12,035 nt of DNA, taken from Pseudomonadota bacterium. Its GTDB lineage: Bacteria; Pseudomonadota; Alphaproteobacteria; Rhizobiales; Methylopilaceae. The DNA lies in the NCBI GenBank assembly GCA_023389135.1, contig JAEWEX010000382.1:1-12035 (forward strand). Reading direction: 5' to 3'. Shown piece after piece: positions 1 to 8,734 of the stretch. The position numbers were made by a program, and so were the translations under genes. Each line of letters opens with the position of its first letter. The stretch's first letter is position 1. The notes under the pieces were generated by a model. That model did not search any database. It saw only the letters and a program-made list of their open reading frames with translations, and was not told where the DNA came from.

Positions 1-1631
1 GAGGTGCGGCGCTCGCTCTCCTCCGACTGGGCGCGCAGGCCCGTGACGGCCTCGCGCAGGGCGTCGTGGACGGCGCGCTCTGCGGCGGTGCGGCCAGCCT
101 CGGCGGACGGGCCCTGCCCGTCCTCGATCATCTCCGCAACGCGGTTGATGGTCGCCTGCAGCGACGGCAGGTGGTGCAGCCGCTCGTCGGAGGCCTCCAG
201 CCGGCGGGCGAGATCGTCAATGGCGGTGCGGATCTCGGGATCGGGCCGGGCGGTCTCGGTCTGGAGCCGGTCGGCGATCTCGCCGACGGTGCGCTGGATC
301 GCCTCCAGCGCGTCGCCGCCGGCGGGCGGCACCTCCTCCATCCGCCGCGCGATGTCGGCGATGGCGTGCTCGATGCCGGCAAGCGTGGGAGCGGTCTCCG
401 CCACGGGCTCGCGGTCGAGCCGCTCCGCCAGGGCGTCGATGGACTGCTGAAGCGGGCCCAGATCGGCGAGCATGGCCGATGCCGGCGCCGCGGGCGGGCG
501 GCTGGTCTGGAGGTGGCCGATCAGGTCCGCAAGCATGTCCTGGAGCTTGACCAGACGGTCGGTGCGGGTGACCAGCGTGTCGATGGCGGCGACGCGCTCG
601 GCCATGGCGGCGACCGCGGACTGCATGGCGTTGAGGGCGTCGTCGGCGGAGGGCGCGGCGGCGGCCTCGCCCAGCCGCGCGGACAGCTGCGCCACGGTCC
701 GCTGCACCGCCTCCAGCACGGCGGTGCCCTCGTCGCCCGGCGTCGCCCGGTCGAGGCGCGCGCTCAGGTCCTGCACCGCGGCGCTCAGCGCCTCCAGCGC
801 CTCCTGCGGGGCGCCGGCCGGTGACGCATGTCGGTCGAAGCGCTGGGCGATGTGCTCCAGCGCGCGGCGGATCGCGTCCAGCGTCTCCGGCTCGCCGCCG
901 TGGTCCTGGAGGCGCGTGCCGAGGTCGCGCACGGCGAGGTTGAGCTCGGACATCTCGCGCTCGAGCTGGGCGACGCTCTGGCCGACGAACTCCGTGGCGA
1001 CCGGGTCCGGCGCGATGCCGGCGTCGAGGCGCGCCAGGATCGCCGAGAGGTGGTCCTCCATGGCGCGCATGCGTTCCTGCGCCGCGGGGCGCGGCGCATC
1101 GGCGTCCAGCGACTGCTGCCGCGCGGCGATCTCGGTGACCGCCTCCTTCAGGCGGGGCGCCGCGGCGGCGGCGCGGGCGGCCGCCGTGGCCTGGCTTTCC
1201 GCCATGGCCTCCAGCCGCTTCTCGATGCGCTCCAGCCGTGCGGCCTCGGGGCCGGGGACCGCAGCCGGGGCCGGAGCGGCGGACTGGCGGCGCAGGTCCA
1301 GCGCCACGCGGCCCAGCGTCTCCAGCGCGGTGGCGACCCTGTCCTCGGTGGCGCGGGTGCGACGCGCCCGCGCGAACACCAGCCGCTCGATCTCGGCGTC
1401 GTCGTCGGGGCCGCGCGCGGCGTCGGGGTCGAGCCGGTCGGCGAGGCGCTCCAGCCGGTCCGTCAGCTCGGCGAGGTCGCGGCGGGAACTGCGGGCGCGC
1501 CGCTGCGGCGCGGGCGAATCCGCACCGTCGACGAGGTCGTCGATCCATGCCGCGAACCCGGTGCGGGCCCGCTTCCCCTGCCCGGCCGCGCGTCCCAAGA
1601 AGCTTCGACCGCCTGCGGCGTCACTCGCCAT
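1..1631 (-). CDS. Long helical-repeat (coiled-coil) protein, partial, C-terminus beyond window
   Basis: The frame read leftward from the ATG at 1631 (first residues MASDAAGGRSFLGRAAG) has no stop through 543 complete codons and leaves the window at base 1. The start has a GGAGG-type ribosome site about 5 bases upstream; the frame is open further upstream but has no ATG there. Residues 1-50 are basic and look disordered, except for a short amphipathic stretch around GFAAWIDDLVDG (25-36). From about residue 53 the protein is almost wholly amphipathic helix, with a recurring unit L-x-x-L-x-x-x-V-x-x-L-A-x-R-L-(D/E) starting near residues 53, 188, 227, 251, 279, 306, 333, 360, 391, 417, 442, 464 and 488. 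No signal peptide or membrane segment appears in the visible part. It loosely resembles the cytoplasmic coiled-coil part of alphaproteobacterial polarity factors such as PodJ, but lacks the PodJ N-terminus I know, so I leave the function open. Transcribed divergently from the acyl-CoA dehydrogenase gene. Confidence 0.85.
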   Translation of the reverse strand, partial: MASDAAGGRSFLGRAAGQGKRARTGFAAWIDDLVDGADSPAPQRRARSSRRDLAELTDRLERLADRLDPDAARGPDDDAEIERLVFARARRTRATEDRVATALETLGRVALDLRRQSAAPAPAAVPGPEAARLERIEKRLEAMAESQATAAARAAAAAPRLKEAVTEIAARQQSLDADAPRPAAQERMRAMEDHLSAILARLDAGIAPDPVATEFVGQSVAQLEREMSELNLAVRDLGTRLQDHGGEPETLDAIRRALEHIAQRFDRHASPAGAPQEALEALSAAVQDLSARLDRATPGDEGTAVLEAVQRTVAQLSARLGEAAAAPSADDALNAMQSAVAAMAERVAAIDTLVTRTDRLVKLQDMLADLIGHLQTSRPPAAPASAMLADLGPLQQSIDALAERLDREPVAETAPTLAGIEHAIADIARRMEEVPPAGGDALEAIQRTVGEIADRLQTETARPDPEIRTAIDDLARRLEASDERLHHLPSLQATINRVAEMIEDGQGPSAEAGRTAAERAVHDALREAVTGLRAQSEESERRT

Positions 1632-1745
1632 TCCTGCCTCCAGCGCAGCCGGCCCCGCGCCGTCCCATCCGCGGCCTCCTCGAACGCATCCGTCGAATCG
1701 CCGCGGCCCGCCGCCATCTTCGTGAACCAACTGTTTCCCCGGATG

Positions 1746-1761
1746 GTTAACAAGGCGTAAA
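1746..1761 (-). promoter_or_regulatory. CtrA-like binding site upstream of the coiled-coil gene
   Basis: Read on the minus strand the bases are TTTA, seven bases, then TTAAC. The alphaproteobacterial CtrA consensus is TTAA-N7-TTAAC, so this site differs at one position and keeps the exact spacing. It lies about 115 bases upstream of the coiled-coil ATG at 1631 and about 150 bases upstream of the acyl-CoA dehydrogenase ATG, in the most AT-rich patch of an otherwise very GC-rich spacer. Binding is inferred from the motif only; a one-mismatch match can occur by chance, though less often in DNA of this composition. Confidence 0.45.
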
Positions 1762-1826
1762 GCCGGGACCGCGGAGCCCGGGAAACAGCGGCGCCGCCGG
1801 GGCCCGGACCGGGCAGGCTCCGGCCA

Positions 1827-1854
1827 TTTACGCCGCATCCGTCGGGGCTATAGT
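1827..1854 (+). promoter_or_regulatory. Putative sigma-70 promoter of the acyl-CoA dehydrogenase-thiolase pair
   Basis: TTTACG (1827-1832) and TATAGT (1849-1854) are separated by 16 bases, giving a good -10 and a weak -35. The predicted start of transcription near 1861 would leave a leader of about 50 bases. The leader ends in a clear AAGGGAG ribosome site (1897-1903) seven bases before the ATG at 1911. Confidence 0.5.
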
Positions 1855-1910
1855 CGGCAACCAAGTGCCGGCCCGGCGCGTTTTCGCCCAGGGCGCAAGG
1901 GAGTGGCTCC

Positions 1911-3698
<1,788 letters not shown>

Positions 3699-3741
3699 CT
3701 GGACCGGCAGGGCGCGGACAGAACGCCCGAAGGGAGAACCG

Positions 3742-4950
3742 ATGGCCGAGGCCTTCATCTACGACGCGGTGCGCACGCCGCGCGGGCGCGGCAAGCCCGA
3801 CGGCGCGCTGCACGAGGTGTCATCGCTGGAACTGGCGACCCAGGCGCTGAGGGAACTGGCCGCCCGCAACGTGCTGGACACCGCGCTGGTGGACGACGTG
3901 GTGCTGGGCTGCGTCGATCCGGTGGGCGAGGCCGGCGGCGACATCGCCCGCGCCGCGGCGCTCAATGCCGGCTACGGCGCGGGCGTGCCCGGCATGCAGA
4001 TCAACCGGTTCTGCGCCTCGGGCCTCGACGCGGTCAACATGGCGGCCGCCCAGGTCATGGCCGGCCAGCACGACCTCGTGGTCGGCGGCGGCGTGGAGAG
4101 CATGAGCCGGGTCGGCATCGGCGCCTCGGGCGGGGCCTGGCCCATGGATCCCGACATCGCCATCGCCTCCTGGTTCATGCCGCAGGGCGTGTCCGCCGAC
4201 CTGATCGCCACCAAATACGGCTTTTCCCGCGACGACTGCGACGCCTATGCGATGGAAAGCCAGCGGCGGGCCGCGGCCGCATGGAACGGCGGCCATTTCG
4301 ACCGCAGCATCGTACCGGTGCGCGACGTGAACGGCATCGTGCTGCTGGACCGCGACCAGCACATGCGGCCCGAGACGACCATGCAGTCGCTGGGCGCGCT
4401 GAAGGCCTCGTTCGCGCAGATGGGCGAGATGGGCGGCTTCGACGCGGTGGCGATCCAGGCCCATCCGGAGGTCGAATTCGTGCAGCATGTCCACCATGCC
4501 GGCAACTCGTCGGGCATCGTGGACGGCGCCGCCGCCGTTTTGGTGGGGTCGCAGGAGGCCGGCGGCATGATCGGCCGCAAGCCGCGCGCGCGCATCCGCG
4601 CCTTCGCCAATATCGGTTCCGACCCGGCGCTGATGCTGACCGGGCCGGTGGACGTCACCCGCAAGGTGCTGCGGCGCGCCGGCATGGAGATCGGCGACAT
4701 CGACCTGATCGAGGTCAACGAGGCGTTCGCCTCGGTGGTGCTGCGCTACCTGCAGGCCTTCGACCTCGACATGGCGCGCGTCAACGTCAATGGCGGCGCC
4801 ATCGCCATGGGCCATCCGCTGGGCGCGACCGGGGCCATGATCCTCGGCACCGCGCTGGACGAGATGGAGCGGCGCGGAGCCGCCACGGCCCTCGTCACGC
4901 TGTGCATCGGGGCCGGCATGGGCACGGCGACCGTCATCGAGCGGGCCTGA
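3742..4950 (+). CDS. Acetyl-CoA C-acyltransferase (thiolase)
   Basis: This 402-residue thiolase cleaves 3-ketoacyl-CoA with CoA to give acetyl-CoA and a shortened acyl-CoA, the last step of beta-oxidation. The start [19 protein letters not shown] is typical of the family; the same frame is open upstream to 3556 inside the dehydrogenase, but AAGGGAG five bases before 3742 and the homology-like N-terminus fix the start here. All three catalytic motifs are present: nucleophile C91 in [12 protein letters not shown]358 in GHPLGATGA and C388 in CIGAGMG, together with NEAF, so it should be active. It lies 43 bases after the dehydrogenase and is probably co-transcribed. NRFC at the nucleophile resembles degradative FadA/FadI enzymes, and the genomic setting supports degradation over biosynthesis (PhaA-like), but chain-length preference cannot be read from the sequence. 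Confidence 0.95.
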   Translation: MAEAFIYDAVRTPRGRGKPDGALHEVSSLELATQALRELAARNVLDTALVDDVVLGCVDPVGEAGGDIARAAALNAGYGAGVPGMQINRFCASGLDAVNMAAAQVMAGQHDLVVGGGVESMSRVGIGASGGAWPMDPDIAIASWFMPQGVSADLIATKYGFSRDDCDAYAMESQRRAAAAWNGGHFDRSIVPVRDVNGIVLLDRDQHMRPETTMQSLGALKASFAQMGEMGGFDAVAIQAHPEVEFVQHVHHAGNSSGIVDGAAAVLVGSQEAGGMIGRKPRARIRAFANIGSDPALMLTGPVDVTRKVLRRAGMEIGDIDLIEVNEAFASVVLRYLQAFDLDMARVNVNGGAIAMGHPLGATGAMILGTALDEMERRGAATALVTLCIGAGMGTATVIERA

Positions 4951-4981
4951 GGCGATGGCCGCCCCTCCCGCCCCTCAGGCC
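4944..4981. terminator. Hairpin spanning both stop codons of convergent genes
   Basis: GGCCTGAGG (4944-4952) is perfectly complementary to CCTCAGGCC (4973-4981), a 9-base-pair stem with a 20-base loop. The left arm contains the thiolase stop (TGA, 4948-4950) and the right arm contains the EAL gene stop (minus-strand TGA, 4975-4977). The position between converging genes suits a bidirectional terminator, but there is no T-tract on either side and the loop is long, so intrinsic termination is uncertain. Confidence 0.45.
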
Positions 4982-5754
4982 GTGCGGCGGCCGGCCTCGT
5001 CCGCGGCGGCGAGCGCCACCGGCGGCAGCGCCGCCAGCATGGGCCGGGCGAAATGGTAGCCCTGGAACAGCGAGATGCCGGCCGCGCGCAGCACGGCCAG
5101 TTCCTCCGCGGTCTCGATGCCCTCGGCGATCACCTGCACGTCGAGGGCACGGGCGGTGCCCAGGATGCCCGCGACGATGGCCTGGCGGGCGGGCTGCAAA
5201 TGGATGTCGCGGATCAGGTCCATGTCGATCTTGATCCAGTCGGGCTGGAACTCGGCCAGCAGGTGCAGCCCCGCATAGCCGGCGCCGAAGTCGTCGATGG
5301 CCGTCAGGAACCCCTGCCTGCGGTATTCCGCGACGATGCGCTTCAGGTGGCCGACGTCCTGGAAGCGCTCGTCCTCGGTGAACTCGAACATGATGCGGTC
5401 GCGCCGAAACCCCGCGCTGCTGGCCGCCTCAAGCGAGGCGCGGATGCAGGCCGCCGGCTCATAGACCGCGTTGGGCATGAAGTTGATGGACAGGCGCGTG
5501 TCGTCGTCGGGGAACAACTCGCCCGCCATGGTGATCGCCTTGACCCGGCAGGCCTGATCGAACTTGTAGCGATTGGCGTCGGTGATGCGCTCGAGCACCG
5601 ACGGCGCCGGCTGCCCCTGCGGACCGCGCACCAGCGCCTCATAGGCCCACACCCGGCCCGCAGCGACGTCGACGATGGGCTGGAACGCCATGGTGAAATC
5701 GAAGTCGAGCGGCAAGCCGTCGCGGCAGGCGGAGCATCTGATCGGCTGCGGCAT
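4975..5754 (-). CDS. EAL-domain cyclic-di-GMP phosphodiesterase with N-terminal CxxC
   Basis: This 259-residue cytoplasmic protein is essentially one EAL domain, expected to hydrolyse c-di-GMP to pGpG. The residues known to matter in active EAL enzymes are all present in the right order and spacing: E39 in YEALVRG, N91 in INFMPN, E124 and E127 in FEFTE, D154-D155 in [10 protein letters not shown]175 in WIKID, E211 and E214 in AEGIE, and Q231 in FQGYHF. There is no GGDEF, PAS or membrane part. The N-terminus carries CSAC (C7, C10) directly before the FTMAFQPIV strand, which could bind metal or sense redox. A CAGGGA ribosome site precedes the ATG at 5754. The gene lies against the grain inside a beta-oxidation locus: convergent with the thiolase, divergent from fadJ. 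Confidence 0.95.
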   Translation of the reverse strand: MPQPIRCSACRDGLPLDFDFTMAFQPIVDVAAGRVWAYEALVRGPQGQPAPSVLERITDANRYKFDQACRVKAITMAGELFPDDDTRLSINFMPNAVYEPAACIRASLEAASSAGFRRDRIMFEFTEDERFQDVGHLKRIVAEYRRQGFLTAIDDFGAGYAGLHLLAEFQPDWIKIDMDLIRDIHLQPARQAIVAGILGTARALDVQVIAEGIETAEELAVLRAAGISLFQGYHFARPMLAALPPVALAAADEAGRRTA

Positions 5755-5849
5755 GGCGTTTCCCTGGATCGACTGCGCAATACCTAGCTGCCAATGCTTG
5801 CGAAAACGTTAGACGGCAGAACACTTTACCCGAGACGGGAGAGTTCCTG
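5755..5849. promoter_or_regulatory. Divergent promoter region between the EAL gene and fadJ
   Basis: This 95-base spacer must hold start signals for both genes unless they are read from further away. It is more AT-rich than the flanking genes. On the plus strand TTGCGA (5798-5803) with AACACT (5820-5825), 16 bases apart, is a weak promoter candidate, followed by the GGGAGAG ribosome site (5837-5843) of fadJ. No convincing pair was found for the EAL gene. The central AACGTT (5806-5811) is a short palindrome of unknown meaning. Confidence 0.35.
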
Positions 5850-8063
5850 ATGGCCGAGCCCAGCTTCACCACCGAACGCGGCGATGACGGCGTCCTGATC
5901 GTCACCTGGGACATGCCCGGCCGCTCCATGAACGTCATCACCCCTGACGCCATGGCGGAACTGGCCGAGATCGTCGAGCGGGTGGCCGCCGACCAGGACA
6001 TCAAGGGCGCGGTCATCCGCTCGGGCAAGGCCGGCTTCTCCGGCGGCGCCGACCTCACCATGCTGGAGGGCATCGGCCGCGCCGCGGCGAAGGAGGCCGC
6101 CGGCAACGGCCCCGAAGCGGCGGCTCAGCTGGTGCTGGCGGAAAGCCGCAGGCTGTCGCAGCTCTACCGGCGGCTGGAGACCTGCGGCAAGCCGTTCGCC
6201 GTCGCGATCCACGGCGTGTGCCTGGGCGGCGCGTTCGAGCTCGCGCTCGCCTGCCACCACCGCATCGCCTCCGACAGCCCGTCGACGCGGGTCGGCCTGC
6301 CTGAGGTGAAGGTCGGACTGTTCCCCGGCGCCGGCGGCACCCAGCGCGTGGCGCGGATGATGCCGGCGGGCGACGCGCTGCAACTGCTGACCAAGGGTGA
6401 CCAGATCTCCGCTGACCGCGCCAAGACCATGCGGCTGGTGGACGACGTGATGCCGGCCGAGCGCATGGTGGACGCCGCGCGCGTGTGGATCGCCAATGGC
6501 GGCCCGGCGACCAAGCCCTGGGACCAGGACGGCTTCAGGCTGCCGGGCGGACCGGTGTGGTCGAAGACGGGCTTCATGACCTGGCCGCCGGCCAACGCCA
6601 TCTACCGCCGCGAGACCTACGACAACTACCCCGCCATCCGCGCCGTGCTGAAGACCGTGTTCGACGGGTTGCAACTTCCCATGGACCTGGCGCTCGCGGT
6701 GGAAAGCCGGCACTTCGCGAAGATCCTGCAGTCGAAGGAGGCGGCGGCGATGATCCGCACGCTGTTCGTCTCGATGCAGGAGCTGAACAAGGGCGCGAGG
6801 CGGCCGGCGGCCGTTCCGCCCGCGACGCCGAAGCGGGTCGGCGTCGTGGGGGCAGGCTTCATGGGCGCCGGCATCGCCTACGTCACCGCGCAGGCCGGCA
6901 TCGACGTGGTGCTGGTGGACAAGGACCAGCCGTCCGCCGAGCGCGGCCGCGACTTCGCCCACAAGCTGATCTCCGGGCGGATCCTCAAGGGCCGAGCCAA
7001 GGCAGCCGACCGCGAGGCGCTGATGACCCGGATCGAGGCGACAGCGGATGTCTCGCGCCTCGCCGGCTGCGACCTCGTGATCGAGGCGGTGTTCGAGGAC
7101 CCCGGGGTCAAGGCCGGCGTGATCGCGCAGGTGGAGGCCGCGATCGGGCCGGACGCGGTGTTCGGCTCCAACACCTCGACGCTGCCCATCTCGGGCCTGG
7201 CGCAGGCATCGGCCCGGCCGGAGCGGTTCATCGGCATCCATTTCTTCTCGCCGGTGGAGAAGATGATGCTCGTGGAGATCATCATGGGCAAGGAGACCGG
7301 CGAGGCGGCGCTGGCCATGGCGCTCGACTATGTCAGGGCGATCCGCAAGACGCCCGTCGTGGTCAATGACAGCCGCGGCTTCTATGCCAATCGCTGCGTC
7401 GGCGCCTATCTGCTGGAGGGGCATGCGATGCTGGCGGAGGGCGTGCCGCCCGCCATGATCGAGAACGTCGCCCGCATGGCCGGGATGCCGGTCGGGCCGC
7501 TCGCCCTCAACGACGAGGTGGCGCTGGACCTCGCGCTGAGGATCGTCGCGGCGACCGAGGCGCAGGTCGGGCCCGACGCCGTTGATCCGCGCCAGAAGGC
7601 GCTGCTGGCCGCCATGGTGGAGACCCATGGCCGGCTCGGTCGCAAGAACGGCAAGGGCTTCTACGACTATCCCGAGACCGGACGGAAGCGGCTGTGGCCG
7701 GGCCTCTCCGACCTGCAGCAAGCGCGCCTCGACCCGGACACGCTGGATGTGGCCGAACTCAAGCACCGCTTCCTGGTCGCGCAGGCGCTGGAAGCCGCGC
7801 GCACCGTGGCGGAGGGCGTGGTCACCGACCCGCGCGAGGCCGATGTCGGCGCGATCCTGGGCTTCGGCTTCGCGCCGTTCACCGGCGGACCGCTGTCGTG
7901 GATCGACGGCATGGGCGTGGCGCGGTTCGTCGCGCTGGCGGAGAACTTGGCGACGCGCCACGGAGCGCGTTTCGATCCGCCGGCGCTGCTGCGCGAGATG
8001 GCTCAGCGTGGCGAAACCTTTTATGGCCGGTTCGGCCACGGTGCTCCCGCGCGGGCGGCGTGA
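5850..8063 (+). CDS. fadJ: Bifunctional enoyl-CoA hydratase / 3-hydroxyacyl-CoA dehydrogenase (FadJ/FadB type)
   Basis: The 737-residue protein carries the two middle steps of beta-oxidation: hydration of trans-2-enoyl-CoA and NAD-dependent oxidation of the L-3-hydroxyacyl-CoA. Residues about 10-200 form the crotonase domain, with GFSGGADLTML (oxyanion region) and the two acid/base glutamates E130 (GGAFELALACH) and E152 (LPEVKVGLFPG). After a helical linker, the Rossmann motif GAGFMG (334-339) opens the dehydrogenase domain, whose catalytic pair is H464 (GIHFFSPVEKM) and E476 (LVEII). The first C-terminal helical domain starts near SRGF (508-511) and a second covers about 640-725. GGGAGAG lies six bases before the ATG. 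With the dehydrogenase and thiolase at 1911-4950 it completes the cycle, but the EAL gene separates them, so it needs its own promoter. I chose FadJ over FadB by overall layout; the two cannot be cleanly separated here. Confidence 0.95.
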   Translation: MAEPSFTTERGDDGVLIVTWDMPGRSMNVITPDAMAELAEIVERVAADQDIKGAVIRSGKAGFSGGADLTMLEGIGRAAAKEAAGNGPEAAAQLVLAESRRLSQLYRRLETCGKPFAVAIHGVCLGGAFELALACHHRIASDSPSTRVGLPEVKVGLFPGAGGTQRVARMMPAGDALQLLTKGDQISADRAKTMRLVDDVMPAERMVDAARVWIANGGPATKPWDQDGFRLPGGPVWSKTGFMTWPPANAIYRRETYDNYPAIRAVLKTVFDGLQLPMDLALAVESRHFAKILQSKEAAAMIRTLFVSMQELNKGARRPAAVPPATPKRVGVVGAGFMGAGIAYVTAQAGIDVVLVDKDQPSAERGRDFAHKLISGRILKGRAKAADREALMTRIEATADVSRLAGCDLVIEAVFEDPGVKAGVIAQVEAAIGPDAVFGSNTSTLPISGLAQASARPERFIGIHFFSPVEKMMLVEIIMGKETGEAALAMALDYVRAIRKTPVVVNDSRGFYANRCVGAYLLEGHAMLAEGVPPAMIENVARMAGMPVGPLALNDEVALDLALRIVAATEAQVGPDAVDPRQKALLAAMVETHGRLGRKNGKGFYDYPETGRKRLWPGLSDLQQARLDPDTLDVAELKHRFLVAQALEAARTVAEGVVTDPREADVGAILGFGFAPFTGGPLSWIDGMGVARFVALAENLATRHGARFDPPALLREMAQRGETFYGRFGHGAPARAA

Positions 8064-8072
8064 CGCCGCCCG
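8052..8072 (+). terminator. GC-rich hairpin with the fadJ stop codon as its loop
   Basis: CGGGCGGCG (8052-8060) pairs perfectly with CGCCGCCCG (8064-8072), and the three-base loop is the TGA stop of fadJ (8061-8063). The stem is very stable, but no T-tract follows, so it may pause or attenuate transcription rather than end it. The next gene starts 47 bases after the stop on the same strand and may still be co-transcribed. Confidence 0.35.
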
Positions 8073-8110
8073 GCGATCGACCCTCCATCCAGTCAGGACG
8101 CCCACGCCCA

Positions 8111-8734
8111 ATGTCGCGCACAGTCGACGTCTATTTCTCGCTGCTCAGCCCCTGGGCCTATCTCGGCCACCGCGCCTTCCTGGAGATCGCCGGACGCCAC
8201 GGCGTCACGGCGCTCTGGAAGCCGGTGATGCTGGGGGAGGTGTTCGCCGGGACCGGCGGGCTACCGCTGCCGAAGCGCCATCCCGTGCGGCAGCGCTACC
8301 GGCTGGTGGAACTCCAGCGCTGGCGCGCGCGGCGCGGGGTCGATCTAGTGCTCCAGCCCCGGCACTGGCCGTTCGACGCCGCCCATGCCGACCGCGCGGT
8401 CATCGCCATCGCGGCCTCCGGGGCCGATCCGGCGGAATTCATCGGGCGCGCCTTCCGCGCGGTGTGGGCCGAGGACCGCAACCTCGGCGACGACGCCGTG
8501 CTCACAGAACTGATCGACAGTGCGGCGCTCGATGCAGGCCGCATTCTGGACGCCGCGCGCGGCGATGAGGCCGGACGCGCCTATGCCGCCAACCGCGACG
8601 CGGCGCTGACCGCCGACGTGTTCGGCTCGCCGTCCTACGTTCTGGATGGCGAGGTGTTCTGGGGCCAGGACCGGCTCGACCTGCTGGAGGAGGCGCTGGC
8701 ATCCGGGCGGGCGCCCTACGGCCCCGCCGCATGA
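8111..8734 (+). CDS. DsbA-family oxidoreductase, 2-hydroxychromene-2-carboxylate isomerase-like
   Basis: This 207-residue protein has the thioredoxin-like fold of the DsbA/HCCA-isomerase (kappa GST-like) family. The N-terminal motif YFSLLSPWAYLG (8-19) matches the glutathione-handling segment of HCCA isomerase, with S13 at the place of its reactive serine and no CxxC, which rules out a disulfide oxidase. An inserted helical domain follows, and FGSPSYVLDGEVFWGQDRL (from residue 171) is the characteristic C-terminal part with the likely cis-proline P174. HCCA isomerases act in naphthalene-type ring degradation, but many homologues sit outside such pathways, and no aromatic-degradation gene is near, so the true substrate is unknown. 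It starts 47 bases after fadJ; the ribosome site is poor (AGGA about 12 bases upstream). Its stop overlaps the next start by 4 bases. Confidence 0.85.
   Translation: MSRTVDVYFSLLSPWAYLGHRAFLEIAGRHGVTALWKPVMLGEVFAGTGGLPLPKRHPVRQRYRLVELQRWRARRGVDLVLQPRHWPFDAAHADRAVIAIAASGADPAEFIGRAFRAVWAEDRNLGDDAVLTELIDSAALDAGRILDAARGDEAGRAYAANRDAALTADVFGSPSYVLDGEVFWGQDRLDLLEEALASGRAPYGPAA

Noticed and set aside
217..1548. Open frame of 443 codons on the minus strand starting MDRRPRRRCGF
   Set aside because: It is extremely Arg/Pro/Gly-rich with no protein-like pattern and overlaps, one register off, the frame from 1631 that gives a clean amphipathic repeat protein and has a ribosome site.
4..1760. Several long plus-strand frames opposite the coiled-coil gene
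   Set aside because: They are Arg/Ser- or Gly/His-rich mirror readings of the GC-rich minus-strand gene, without ribosome sites or recognisable domains.
1772..1822. Inverted repeat CGGAGCC (1772-1778) and GGCTCCG (1816-1822) in the divergent spacer
   Set aside because: Only seven bases with a 37-base gap in very GC-rich DNA; expected by chance and not at a place that suggests termination.
3820..4815. 331-codon minus-strand frame opposite the thiolase
   Set aside because: Antisense shadow of an intact thiolase; no ribosome site or family signal.
5826..8111. 761-codon minus-strand frame fully opposite fadJ
   Set aside because: Its length is striking but it is the complement of a codon-biased GC-rich gene; composition is His/Arg/Gly-heavy with no domain, and it would need to span both fadJ ends.
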